A stretch of 8,419 nucleotides of DNA from Nostoc cf. edaphicum LEGE 07299 (GTDB lineage Bacteria > Cyanobacteriota > Cyanobacteriia > Cyanobacteriales > Nostocaceae): positions 1-8,419 of the forward strand of contig NZ_JADEXF010000098.1 of NCBI RefSeq assembly GCF_015207245.1, in the 5' to 3' direction. Under the pieces are notes generated by a model, which had not been told where the DNA came from, did no database searches, and saw only the letters and a program-made list of their open reading frames with translations. Positions 1-5,459 of the stretch are shown here, piece by piece (the first letter of the stretch is position 1; every line of letters starts with the position of its first letter). Position numbers and translations under genes: made by a program.

Positions 1-665
1 GGATTCAGCCGATATCCCAAACCATAAACATTTTCAATCCAGTCTACTGCTCCGGCTGCTTTCAACTTTTGTCGTAAGTATTTGATGTGAGATTTTACAG
101 TCTCCTCCTGGGGTGGATCGTCAAAAGTCCACAAATGCTCAATGATATCCCCCCGACTAAAAACACGCGATGGATTCCGTAAAAATAGCTCCAGCAAACT
201 ATATTCTTTAGCTGTTAATTCCAGCAGTTTGTTGTTATATGTGACTTCGCAACTACTGGGATCTAGTCGCAGCGCGCCTACTTCCAGTATAGGAGTACAG
301 GGGCGATCGCCTCGACGGATCAGCGCCCGTATCCGTGCTTGCAGTTCTTCTAAATCTAAAGGTTTGATCAGATAATCATCTGCACCTGCATCAAGTCCCT
401 GAATCCGCTCTCTACTACCGTCTTTCGCCGTCATCAGCAGAATCGGAGTGAAGCAACCACCAGAACGCAATCGCTGGCACAATGTAATACCGTCTAGTTT
501 TGGTAGTCCTACATCTATTAGTAACAGGTCATAGTTCGTACTTTGCGTATATTCCCAACCCATTTGTCCGTCTTGTACGACATCAACAACATAGTGTTGC
601 TTAGTCAGAGACTTCAACAAGACACTTGCTAAAATTTCTTCATCTTCGATTAGCAAGATTCTCAT
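1..665 (-). CDS. OmpR/PhoB-family response regulator, 3' end outside window
   Basis: This gene starts at the ATG at 665-663 and stays open for 221 codons to the window edge, so the C-terminus is missing. The receiver domain (about residues 1-118) has the acidic pair E7/D8, phospho-acceptor D51 in LLIDVGLP, switch residue T79 and K101 in LIKPLD. After a short linker comes a winged-helix DNA-binding domain (about 125-221), with LTAKEYSLLELFLRNP, a recognition helix around EETVKSHIKYLRQKL (187-201) and the closing VYGLGYRL. It should be phosphorylated by a sensor histidine kinase, none of which is visible here, and bind DNA as a dimer. From memory of the family, cyanobacterial proteins with this N-terminus often continue into Hpt and further receiver domains. 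Whether this one does cannot be seen. No clear Shine-Dalgarno precedes the ATG. The gene is divergent from the DUF58 gene. Confidence 0.95.
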   Translation of the reverse strand, partial: MRILLIEDEEILASVLLKSLTKQHYVVDVVQDGQMGWEYTQSTNYDLLLIDVGLPKLDGITLCQRLRSGGCFTPILLMTAKDGSRERIQGLDAGADDYLIKPLDLEELQARIRALIRRGDRPCTPILEVGALRLDPSSCEVTYNNKLLELTAKEYSLLELFLRNPSRVFSRGDIIEHLWTFDDPPQEETVKSHIKYLRQKLKAAGAVDWIENVYGLGYRLN

Positions 666-702
666 ACACCCGTCCAAAACATAATTTGCTACTTCACTCC
701 AA

Positions 703-730
703 AAAAATAGTACAGTAGGTAGCTATTTTT
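703..730. promoter_or_regulatory. 8-bp inverted repeat in the divergent promoter region
   Basis: AAAAATAG at 703-710 and CTATTTTT at 723-730 are perfect inverted arms separated by 12 bases. They lie 38 bases upstream of the response regulator ATG and about 95 upstream of the DUF58 ATG. The left arm overlaps the proposed -10 box of the regulator promoter, so an operator, possibly autoregulatory, would fit. This is inference: AT-rich arms of this length can arise by chance. Confidence 0.35.
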
Positions 731-736
731 CTACAA
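707..736 (-). promoter_or_regulatory. Candidate sigma70-type promoter of the response regulator
   Basis: Read on the minus strand, TTGTAG (736-731) and TACTAT (712-707) are separated by 18 bases. This gives a start near 700 and a leader of about 35 bases before the ATG at 665. Both hexamers are imperfect matches to consensus. Confidence 0.35.
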
Positions 737-780
737 GAAAAAAATATAAGAATTTAGCAAGTCTTCTTATTTCGGTTACA

Positions 781-808
781 TTGAATTCACCTTATACCTA
801 ACTATTAA
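781..808 (+). promoter_or_regulatory. Weak candidate promoter of the DUF58 gene
   Basis: TTGAAT (781-786) and TATTAA (803-808) are 16 bases apart. They would place the transcription start only about 10 bases before the ATG at 825. No Shine-Dalgarno is visible before that ATG, which suits a very short leader, but the match is weak. Confidence 0.2.
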
Positions 809-824
809 CTTCTCGCTCTAAAAA

Positions 825-2171
825 ATGGTTCCTTCCAAACGAGTTTATTTATTATTGGTTTTGGGTATTGCGATGTCTACGACGGGCTACGCCTACGCCC
901 CGATCCTATCCTTATTTATCAGCATTAGAGCAACCATCGCCATCACTGTGCTATTTGATGCCATCATTCTCGGACTGATGGTTGCAGATGGGTTGCGGGT
1001 GCGGCGTTCTCGCGTGCAAATTACCCGCGAATTACCATCACGATTATCCATTGGGCGAGATAATCCTGTAGTGCTAAAGGTGACATCGCCAAATACCGAC
1101 GCTCAAATTGAAATCCGCGACTATTACCCAACAGGATTTGGCGTATCTACACCTGCACTCAGCGCCATTGTTCCCAGTAACAGCACCGAAGAATTAACGT
1201 ATACTGTCCACCCAACACAACGAGGAGAGTTTCCTTGGGGAAATATTCAAGTTCGACAGTTGGGGCTTTGGGGATTAGCTTGGGATGATTGGCAAATTCC
1301 CCAAAGTCTGCCAGTGAAAGTTTATCCTGATTTAGTGGGATTGCGATCGCTGACAATTCGTCTGACACTGCAATCATCAGGATCGATGCGCCAGTCTCGC
1401 AAAACTGGTATTGGTACAGAGTTTGCCGAACTGCGAAACTATCGAAGTGGTGACGATTTGCGGTTTATTGATTGGAAAGCTACCGCCCGTCGGGTTGGCG
1501 CTTATGGTAATGCAATGCCACTGGTGAGGGTTCTAGAACCAGAACAGGAACAAACATTACTGATTTTACTCGATCGCGGTCGGCTGATGACGGCAAAAGT
1601 GCAGAATTTGCAACGATTTGACTGGGGATTGAATGCAACTTTATCCTTAGCCTTGGCAGGTTCACATCGAGGCGATCGCGTGGGTGTTGGTGTATTTGAC
1701 CGCCAAATGCATACGTGGATTCCCCCAGAACGCGGTCAACATCATTTAAATCAGCTAATCGATCGCTTAACTCCAATTCAACCAGTGTTATTTGAATCGG
1801 ATTATTTGGGAGCAGTGACAAATGTTTTGCAGCGACAAACTCGCAGGGCGCTGGTGGTAGTGATTACCGATTTAGTTGATGTTACTGCCTCTACAGAACT
1901 CCTAGCCGCACTCTCCAAGTTAGCACCCCGCTACCTTCCATTTTGCGTAACTTTGAGAGATCCACAAGTCGATCGTCTAGCAGACACTTTTACAGATGAT
2001 GTTGCAGGTGCTTATACCCGTGCAGTAGCACTAGATTTATTAATGCAACGACAAGTAGCTTATGCCCAACTGAAACAAAAAGGTGTATTGGTATTAGATG
2101 CACCAGCAAATCAAATCGCCGATCAGTTGGTTGAGCGATATCTGCAACTCAAAGCGCGAAATCAACTTTAG
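825..2171 (+). CDS. DUF58 domain protein, membrane-anchored
   Basis: This 448-residue protein has two N-terminal hydrophobic segments (about residues 6-33 and 36-55), a beta-rich middle region and the diagnostic DUF58 block at about 195-222 (TGIGTEFAELRNYRSGDD, then RFIDWKATAR). A von Willebrand A-like fold follows, with strand TLLILLDRGRLM ending in D250 and a second strand VVVITDLVD near 345. The MIDAS signature is degenerate: DxGxxM replaces DxSxS. DUF58 proteins often sit beside MoxR-type AAA+ ATPases and transglutaminase-like proteins and are thought to act in envelope processes or assembly. No MoxR partner is visible here. Most of the protein should be cytoplasmic. The ATG at 825 is chosen because it retains the complete first membrane segment. 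A repeat-derived stretch lies at residues 16-25. The biochemical role of the family is unknown. Confidence 0.93.
   Translation: MVPSKRVYLLLVLGIAMSTTGYAYAPILSLFISIRATIAITVLFDAIILGLMVADGLRVRRSRVQITRELPSRLSIGRDNPVVLKVTSPNTDAQIEIRDYYPTGFGVSTPALSAIVPSNSTEELTYTVHPTQRGEFPWGNIQVRQLGLWGLAWDDWQIPQSLPVKVYPDLVGLRSLTIRLTLQSSGSMRQSRKTGIGTEFAELRNYRSGDDLRFIDWKATARRVGAYGNAMPLVRVLEPEQEQTLLILLDRGRLMTAKVQNLQRFDWGLNATLSLALAGSHRGDRVGVGVFDRQMHTWIPPERGQHHLNQLIDRLTPIQPVLFESDYLGAVTNVLQRQTRRALVVVITDLVDVTASTELLAALSKLAPRYLPFCVTLRDPQVDRLADTFTDDVAGAYTRAVALDLLMQRQVAYAQLKQKGVLVLDAPANQIADQLVERYLQLKARNQL
870..898 (+). repeat. 29-nt interspersed element inside the DUF58 gene
   Basis: This 29-base stretch begins GCGATG, ends TACGC and contains GGGCTACGCCTACGCCC (884-900). 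It aligns without gaps to 4207-4235 in atzE, with 21 of 29 bases identical. It resembles palindromic elements that are very abundant in Nostoc-type genomes (from memory). Here it is read in frame as AMSTTGYAYA, at the end of the first hydrophobic segment. Confidence 0.55.
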
Positions 2172-2212
2172 TAATTGTCACTTTAACTTGTGTATTTTTA
2201 TTCATTGAAGAA

Positions 2213-2247
2213 GAATTCAGAAGTCAGAATTCAGGAGTCAGAATCAA
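2213..2247. repeat. Heptameric tandem repeat (STRR type)
   Basis: Five consecutive heptamers can be read: GAATTCA, GAAGTCA, GAATTCA, GGAGTCA and a diverged GAATCAA. Seven-base tandem repeats of this kind (short tandemly repeated repetitive sequences) are known from heterocystous cyanobacteria. The block lies 41 bases after the DUF58 stop codon and appears non-coding. Confidence 0.75.
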
Positions 2248-2258
2248 GACGCTCGGTC

Positions 2259-2330
2259 GCGTAGCGTGTCGCAGACAAGACTCGCTAACGCTACGCTATC
2301 CGTCAGCGATGCACTGAGTTTCGACTGCGC
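2259..2330. repeat. Palindromic repeat cluster upstream of the GNAT genes
   Basis: GCGTAGCG (2259-2266) and CGCTACGC (2289-2296) are perfect 8-bp inverted arms. Their 22-base loop holds a smaller hairpin, TGTC-GCA-GACA. Just after this lies GCACTGAGTTTCGACTGCGC (2311-2330), which resembles another widely dispersed bacterial and cyanobacterial intergenic repeat. The cluster is GC-rich against AT-rich flanks, as expected of mobile or REP-like elements. No ORF or transposase is associated. Confidence 0.6.
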
Positions 2331-2356
2331 TTAACTACCGCAGATCGTTGTGTCAT

Positions 2357-2401
2357 ACAGAATACCCAACTGAATTATGACGACTGACGCCTTTATTCTG
2401 T
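2357..2401. repeat. Inverted repeat ACAGAATA / TATTCTGT
   Basis: ACAGAATA (2357-2364) and TATTCTGT (2394-2401) are perfect 8-bp inverted arms around a 29-base spacer. They end 13 bases before the ribosome binding site of the first acetyltransferase gene. This could be a repeat remnant related to the nearby heptamers, or a leader hairpin. The sequence does not decide. Confidence 0.35.
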
Positions 2402-2414
2402 TCAATTATTTAGC

Positions 2415-2420
2415 GGAGGT
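2415..2420 (+). promoter_or_regulatory. Strong Shine-Dalgarno that fixes a TTG start
   Basis: GGAGGT is followed by a 7-base spacer and the TTG at 2428-2430. It is the best ribosome binding site in the window, and it is the reason for accepting the non-ATG start of the first GNAT gene. Confidence 0.8.
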
Positions 2421-2427
2421 ATAAACT

Positions 2428-2937
2428 TTGCTTAAAATTATCCAGGCAGAGACTGATGAACATAAACTTCAGATACAAGAGGTATTTTGGGAATATTTGA
2501 ATGAGACTAAGTTGATATTCAGCAATCAATTCGGCATCAATTTAAATGCTAATACATTCTTTGAGCAATATATTACTCAACTCCACGAATTTCTACCCCC
2601 TTCAGGGCGCTTGCTTTTGGGGCAATATGAGGAAAAAATAGCTGGCTGCGCTTGCTTGCGAAAGATTGGTGAAGATATTGGTGAAATTAAAAGAATGTAT
2701 GTAAAACCAGAATTTCGTAGAAAAGGAATTGCTCGGTCTTTATTAGAAGCTATCATCAACGAAGCTGCCTACATTGGTTACTCAAGGATACGTTTAGATA
2801 GTGCCCCTTTTGCAAAAGAAGCACACTCACTTTATCGTGTATTTGGCTTTCAGAATATTGAGCCGTATTTGGAAAAAACCGAGATTCCTCTCGAACATCG
2901 AGCAAACTGGATTTTTATGGAATTAGTTTTAAAATGA
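2428..2937 (+). CDS. GNAT family N-acetyltransferase
   Basis: This 169-residue protein has the typical length of a single GNAT domain. The acetyl-CoA binding motif A lies at about residues 86-104, with EIKRMYVKPEFRRKGIARSL. RRKGIA (97-102) is the pyrophosphate-binding Q/RxxGxG/A loop. The C-terminal motif B region reads EAHSLYRVFGFQNIEPY (131-147). It should transfer an acetyl group from acetyl-CoA to an amine of a small molecule or protein, and the substrate cannot be predicted. Translation starts at TTG, supported by GGAGGT seven bases upstream. The stop codon overlaps the next gene's start, so the two acetyltransferases are probably co-transcribed and translationally coupled. Confidence 0.92.
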   Translation: MLKIIQAETDEHKLQIQEVFWEYLNETKLIFSNQFGINLNANTFFEQYITQLHEFLPPSGRLLLGQYEEKIAGCACLRKIGEDIGEIKRMYVKPEFRRKGIARSLLEAIINEAAYIGYSRIRLDSAPFAKEAHSLYRVFGFQNIEPYLEKTEIPLEHRANWIFMELVLK

Positions 2938-3443
2938 TCGATATCCGTTGTGAAACTTTGTCAGACTACACAGCAATAGCTGAGGTAAATACACTAGCCT
3001 TTGGGCAAAAAAACGAGGCTAAACTTATAGAGAATATTCGCAATTCTAACCGTTATATTTCAGAACTTTCTCTAGTTGCAGAGGTTGAAAATGTTGTAGT
3101 CGGTCATATTTTATTCAGCTACATTGACCTAGTAGGTGAAGAAACACTCCAGGTTCTCGGTTTAGCGCCTTTAGCAGTTAGTCCACAATTTCAAAGGCAA
3201 GGAATTGGCAGCGCATTAATAAAATCAGGGTTAGAAATAGCAAAGGCAAAGAAAGAAGCCATAGTAATTGTACTAGGTCATCCCCACTTCTATACTCGCT
3301 TTGATTTTCAGCCTTCTGTTGTTTATGAAATCGAGTCTCCTTTTTCAGTACCACAAGAATTTTTCATGGTGAAACCACTGCAAAACTATCAAAAGCGGTA
3401 TAAAGGCAAGGTTGTTTATCCGGCTGCTTTTGATCAAGTATAA
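2934..3443 (+). CDS. GNAT N-acetyltransferase, YhbS-like
   Basis: This 169-residue protein starts at the ATG inside the ATGA overlap with the preceding gene. Motif A lies at about residues 75-100, with LGLAPLAVSPQFQRQGIG and acetyl-CoA loop QRQGIG (87-92). The block LGHPHFYTRFDF (114-125) and the APLAV signature are characteristic of the YhbS group (COG3153-type predicted acetyltransferases). The substrate is unknown. It shares only the fold-level motifs with its upstream neighbour, so the pair does not look like a recent duplication. The gene converges with atzE across a 144-bp repeat-containing gap. Confidence 0.92.
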   Translation: MIDIRCETLSDYTAIAEVNTLAFGQKNEAKLIENIRNSNRYISELSLVAEVENVVVGHILFSYIDLVGEETLQVLGLAPLAVSPQFQRQGIGSALIKSGLEIAKAKKEAIVIVLGHPHFYTRFDFQPSVVYEIESPFSVPQEFFMVKPLQNYQKRYKGKVVYPAAFDQV

Positions 3444-3482
3444 GTATAATATTATTCCCACGTGAAGTTTGGTTAAGGCAAG

Positions 3483-3568
3483 AGACGCAATGAATCCCCG
3501 TCAAGACGAAAGACTATTGTAGAGACGGCGATTTATCGCGTCTTTAGTGATCGATTTATTGCGTCTTT
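3483..3568. repeat. Nested inverted/direct repeat between convergent genes
   Basis: Three related units are visible. AGACGCAATGAATC (3483-3496) is inverted relative to GATTTATTGCGTCT (3553-3566), with 13 of 14 bases complementary. GATTTATCGCGTCTTT (3530-3545) is a direct repeat of GATTTATTGCGTCTTT (3553-3568), with 15 of 16 identical. The middle unit also folds on itself: AGACGGCGA (3523-3531), loop TTTA, TCGCGTCT (3536-3543), with one bulged G. The element sits between the stops of the YhbS-like gene and atzE, so it could stop transcription from both sides. No long T-run follows either side, so intrinsic termination is unproven. Confidence 0.6.
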
Positions 3569-3587
3569 GTGTCATAAATTAGATTTT

Positions 3588-5021
3588 TCAAACAGCCTCT
3601 GAGTTAAGAGCGTTTAAAATTATCGGTGCTGAAACTACACCCTTTGCCTCTAACGCAGCTGCAACCCTTAAAATTAAAGCTTCATTATATGGTGCTGCGA
3701 TTAATTGCACACCTAAAGGTAATGCATTTTGGCACTGAATTGGTACTGATAAAACGGGTAAACCAATAAAAGATAATGGTTGAGTAAATAGCCCTAAATG
3801 AGGACGGACAAGAATTTCTTCGCCATCCAAAATCATGGTTTGTTGACCAATTAATGGTGCAGAAATTGGTGTAGTTGGGGCAATAATGACATCGACATTT
3901 TGAAAAACTTCCCGAACGCGATCGCGATACCATCTTCTAAACCGTTGTGCTTGGAGATACCAGCTACTAGGAATTAACGCCCCAGCCAAAAAGCGATCGC
4001 GTGTAGCTGGATCAAAATCTTCAGGACGCAATCGCAACTTATCCAAATGCAGATTTGCACCCTCGCTAGCTGTAATCACAAAGGCTGCTGCACGGGCGCG
4101 GTGAGCTTCTGGTATGATTACGTATTCAGTAACTTCTATTGCATCAGCTACTTTTTGCACTGCTGCTAAAGCTGCCGGTTCTGCACCTTTGGTAAAATAA
4201 TCAGCTGCGATGCCTTCGGCGGACTTCGTCAATGCAATTCTAATATCAGAAATATCTTGTTTGAGTTGTGGTAAACATAATTCAGGCGGACGCTTTGTAC
4301 AAATGGGATCGCGATCGTCTTCTCCCTGAAGCACATCAAACACCGTAGCAATATCCTGCACCGAACGCGCAAAAGGGCCAATGTGGTCAAAACTGCTAGA
4401 AAATAAAGCTACCCCAGCACGAGATAATCTTCCATAAGTTGGCTTGAAACCAAAAACGCCACACAACGCCGCCGGAACGCGAATTGAACCATTAGTATCA
4501 GAACCCAGCGTCAGCGGTACTAACCCAGCCGCAACCGCCGCTGCCGAACCACCCGATGAACCACCAGCAACTCGCTGTAAATCATGGGGGTTGTGAGTAG
4601 CACCGTAATGGGAGTTTTCTGTTACAAACCCATAAGCGTACTCATCCATATTCAAAGCACCAAGCAAAATAGCACCCGCTTGCTTCAGCTTCGCTACTGC
4701 GGTTGCATCTTGAGTAGCTTCTGGGTTTTCTGCATTGATTTTCGATCCTGCTAGAGTCGTAAAACCAGCGATATCGAAAAGATTTTTCACCGCAAAAGGT
4801 ACACCAGCAAGCACTCCAGGATGATTACCTTGGGCAATTTCCTTGTCAATCAGTGCTGCATCTGTTAAAGCTGTCTCAGCAGTTATAGTCGTAAAACAGT
4901 TGAATAGATGATTTTGCGTTGCTATTCGTGCTAGCGCAGCTTTCGTAACTTCCACAGCGCTAACTTTACCTTGGCGTACAGCAGTTGATATTGTTATGGC
5001 ATCGGCTGAATCAAAATTCAT
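3588..5021 (-). CDS. atzE: AtzE-family amidase (1-carboxybiuret hydrolase-like)
   Basis: This is an amidase-signature enzyme of 477 residues, slightly longer than characterised AtzE (about 460 from memory). The Ser-cisSer-Lys triad is complete: K79 in GVPFAVKNLFD, S155 in GGSSGGS (153-159) and S179 in SDTNGSIRVPAALCG. AtzE-specific blocks are NMDEYAYGFVTENSHYG (124-140), FVITASEG (314-321) and SWYLQAQRFRRWYRDRV (353-369), which separate it from GatA. Known AtzE pairs with AtzG and removes ammonia from 1-carboxybiuret in cyanuric acid degradation. The related HpxY belongs to oxalurate clusters. The substrate here is therefore uncertain. The ATG at 5021 has an in-frame TAA three codons upstream and no clear Shine-Dalgarno. 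Residues about 265-272 look like an in-frame repeat insertion. atzG lies 100 bases upstream on the same strand. Confidence 0.92.
   Translation of the reverse strand: MNFDSADAITISTAVRQGKVSAVEVTKAALARIATQNHLFNCFTTITAETALTDAALIDKEIAQGNHPGVLAGVPFAVKNLFDIAGFTTLAGSKINAENPEATQDATAVAKLKQAGAILLGALNMDEYAYGFVTENSHYGATHNPHDLQRVAGGSSGGSAAAVAAGLVPLTLGSDTNGSIRVPAALCGVFGFKPTYGRLSRAGVALFSSSFDHIGPFARSVQDIATVFDVLQGEDDRDPICTKRPPELCLPQLKQDISDIRIALTKSAEGIAADYFTKGAEPAALAAVQKVADAIEVTEYVIIPEAHRARAAAFVITASEGANLHLDKLRLRPEDFDPATRDRFLAGALIPSSWYLQAQRFRRWYRDRVREVFQNVDVIIAPTTPISAPLIGQQTMILDGEEILVRPHLGLFTQPLSFIGLPVLSVPIQCQNALPLGVQLIAAPYNEALILRVAAALEAKGVVSAPIILNALNSEAV
4207..4235 (-). repeat. 29-nt interspersed element inside atzE
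   Basis: On the plus strand the stretch begins GCGATG, contains GCCTTCGGC and ends AATGC. It matches the copy at 870-898 over its full length without gaps (21 of 29). In atzE it is read on the opposite strand, in frame, giving ALTKSAEGIA (263-272). From memory, Pseudomonas AtzE reads from its IGV-type strand almost directly into a GGWF turn. The extra residues here, between the strand RIAL and ADYF, therefore look inserted. Confidence 0.6.
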
Positions 5022-5121
5022 GCTGAAATATTAAGAGATAGCGCGTTTAGCTTTTTGAGTAATAGCAGTCAGCAATAGTTTTTGCTTCACTAAAACATCA
5101 AGATAGCTATTCTTGAAGCAA

Positions 5122-5310
5122 TTATGGTTCAAAAACTAGTGCAACTTCAATTTCCTCTGGTAAAGGGAAAGAATTTACCAGATTAGCGATCGCCTTAATT
5201 CTCTCAAAATTTGCCACCACACCATCACGATACTCATCTTTGATCTCTAAATCCAACAACAACCCCATCAGATCGACATACTCACCCACATCAAACTCTT
5301 CTCTTCTCAT
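5122..5310 (-). CDS. atzG: AtzG-like small subunit (DUF4089)
   Basis: This 62-residue protein matches the AtzG-like/DUF4089 family along its length: YVDLMGLLLDLEIKDEYRDG (12-31), VVANFERIKAIANLVNSFPL (32-51) and a C-terminal tail PEEIEVALVFEP ending in the family's proline. AtzG is a small helical partner that AtzE needs for stability and activity and that helps form its active-site region. The same family is called HpxX in oxalurate clusters. Its place immediately upstream of an AtzE-type amidase on the same strand is the usual arrangement. The ATG at 5310 is preceded by AGGAAG with a good spacing. The 100-base gap to atzE is wider than in tight operons, and no separate promoter is obvious in it. 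Related small subunits are about 60-70 residues, so it looks complete. Confidence 0.88.
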   Translation of the reverse strand: MRREEFDVGEYVDLMGLLLDLEIKDEYRDGVVANFERIKAIANLVNSFPLPEEIEVALVFEP

Positions 5311-5314
5311 TTAT

Positions 5315-5320
5315 CTTCCT
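5315..5320 (-). promoter_or_regulatory. Ribosome binding site of atzG, next to a hairpin
   Basis: On the minus strand, AGGAAG lies four bases before the ATG at 5310 (six from the AGGA core). It directly follows the stem TTGCCG/CGGCAA (5339-5321), so the hairpin ends exactly where the Shine-Dalgarno begins. This supports the chosen start. Confidence 0.7.
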
Positions 5321-5376
5321 TTGCCGTAGCCTGCGGCAAGCCGTTCGCGTAGCGTCTCGTAGAGAAGCGTCTACGT
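5321..5376. repeat. Palindromic cyanobacterial repeat in the atzG leader
   Basis: Two hairpins lie side by side. TTGCCG (5321-5326) pairs with CGGCAA (5334-5339) around a 7-base loop. A second stem at 5352-5368 has TCTC (5355-5358) facing GAGA (5362-5365), plus an outer GC pair on each side. The phrases TTCGCGTAGCG and TCTCGTAGAGAAGCG recur in Nostoc-type interspersed repeats, from memory. The block is GC-rich and non-coding. In the atzG transcript it would form the leader immediately before the ribosome binding site. Confidence 0.65.
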
Positions 5377-5444
5377 TATCTTAAACTTATAACTTCTTGC
5401 GACAACAGCAATACCCAGGTAGTGACATACAATTCTGTAGGGAA

Positions 5445-5457
5445 TGCAACGTCTCTA
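5445..5457. repeat. Half-copy of a dispersed TGCAACGTCTCTA repeat
   Basis: TGCAACGTCTCTA sits two bases beyond the stop of the GH74-like gene. It looks like one arm of a palindrome common in Nostocales intergenic DNA. The second arm is missing here, so this is a weak, memory-based assignment. Confidence 0.3.
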
Positions 5458-5459
5458 TA

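Noticed and set aside
142..375. Plus-strand ORF of 77 codons
   Set aside because: It is antisense to the response regulator, whose reading has all family residues. Its translation is serine-rich with no domain.
661..824. NtcA site (GTA-N8-TAC) in the divergent promoter
   Set aside because: I found no match to the palindrome with the correct 8-base spacing here, nor in the other intergenic regions I checked.
1159..1821. Two minus-strand ORFs (72 and 113 codons)
   Set aside because: They lie opposite the DUF58 gene and have no recognisable motif or ribosome binding site.
2213..2401. CRISPR array
   Set aside because: The heptamers are contiguous with no unique spacers, and the palindromes are not regularly spaced.
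3523..3545. Classical rho-independent terminator
   Set aside because: The stem is bulged and is followed by only three T residues. It is kept as a repeat with possible terminator function.
3685..3933. Second minus-strand ORF within atzE (82 codons)
   Set aside because: It is an alternate frame of atzE, rich in Ser, Cys and Thr, without protein-like motifs.
3588..5021. GatA subunit of the tRNA amidotransferase
   Set aside because: The triad and NMDE motif are shared, but the C-terminal half (FVITASEG, QRFRRWYRDRV) is AtzE-type and an AtzG-like partner sits upstream.
5022..5121. Internal promoter for atzE
   Set aside because: No pair of hexamers with acceptable spacing stood out in the 100-base gap.
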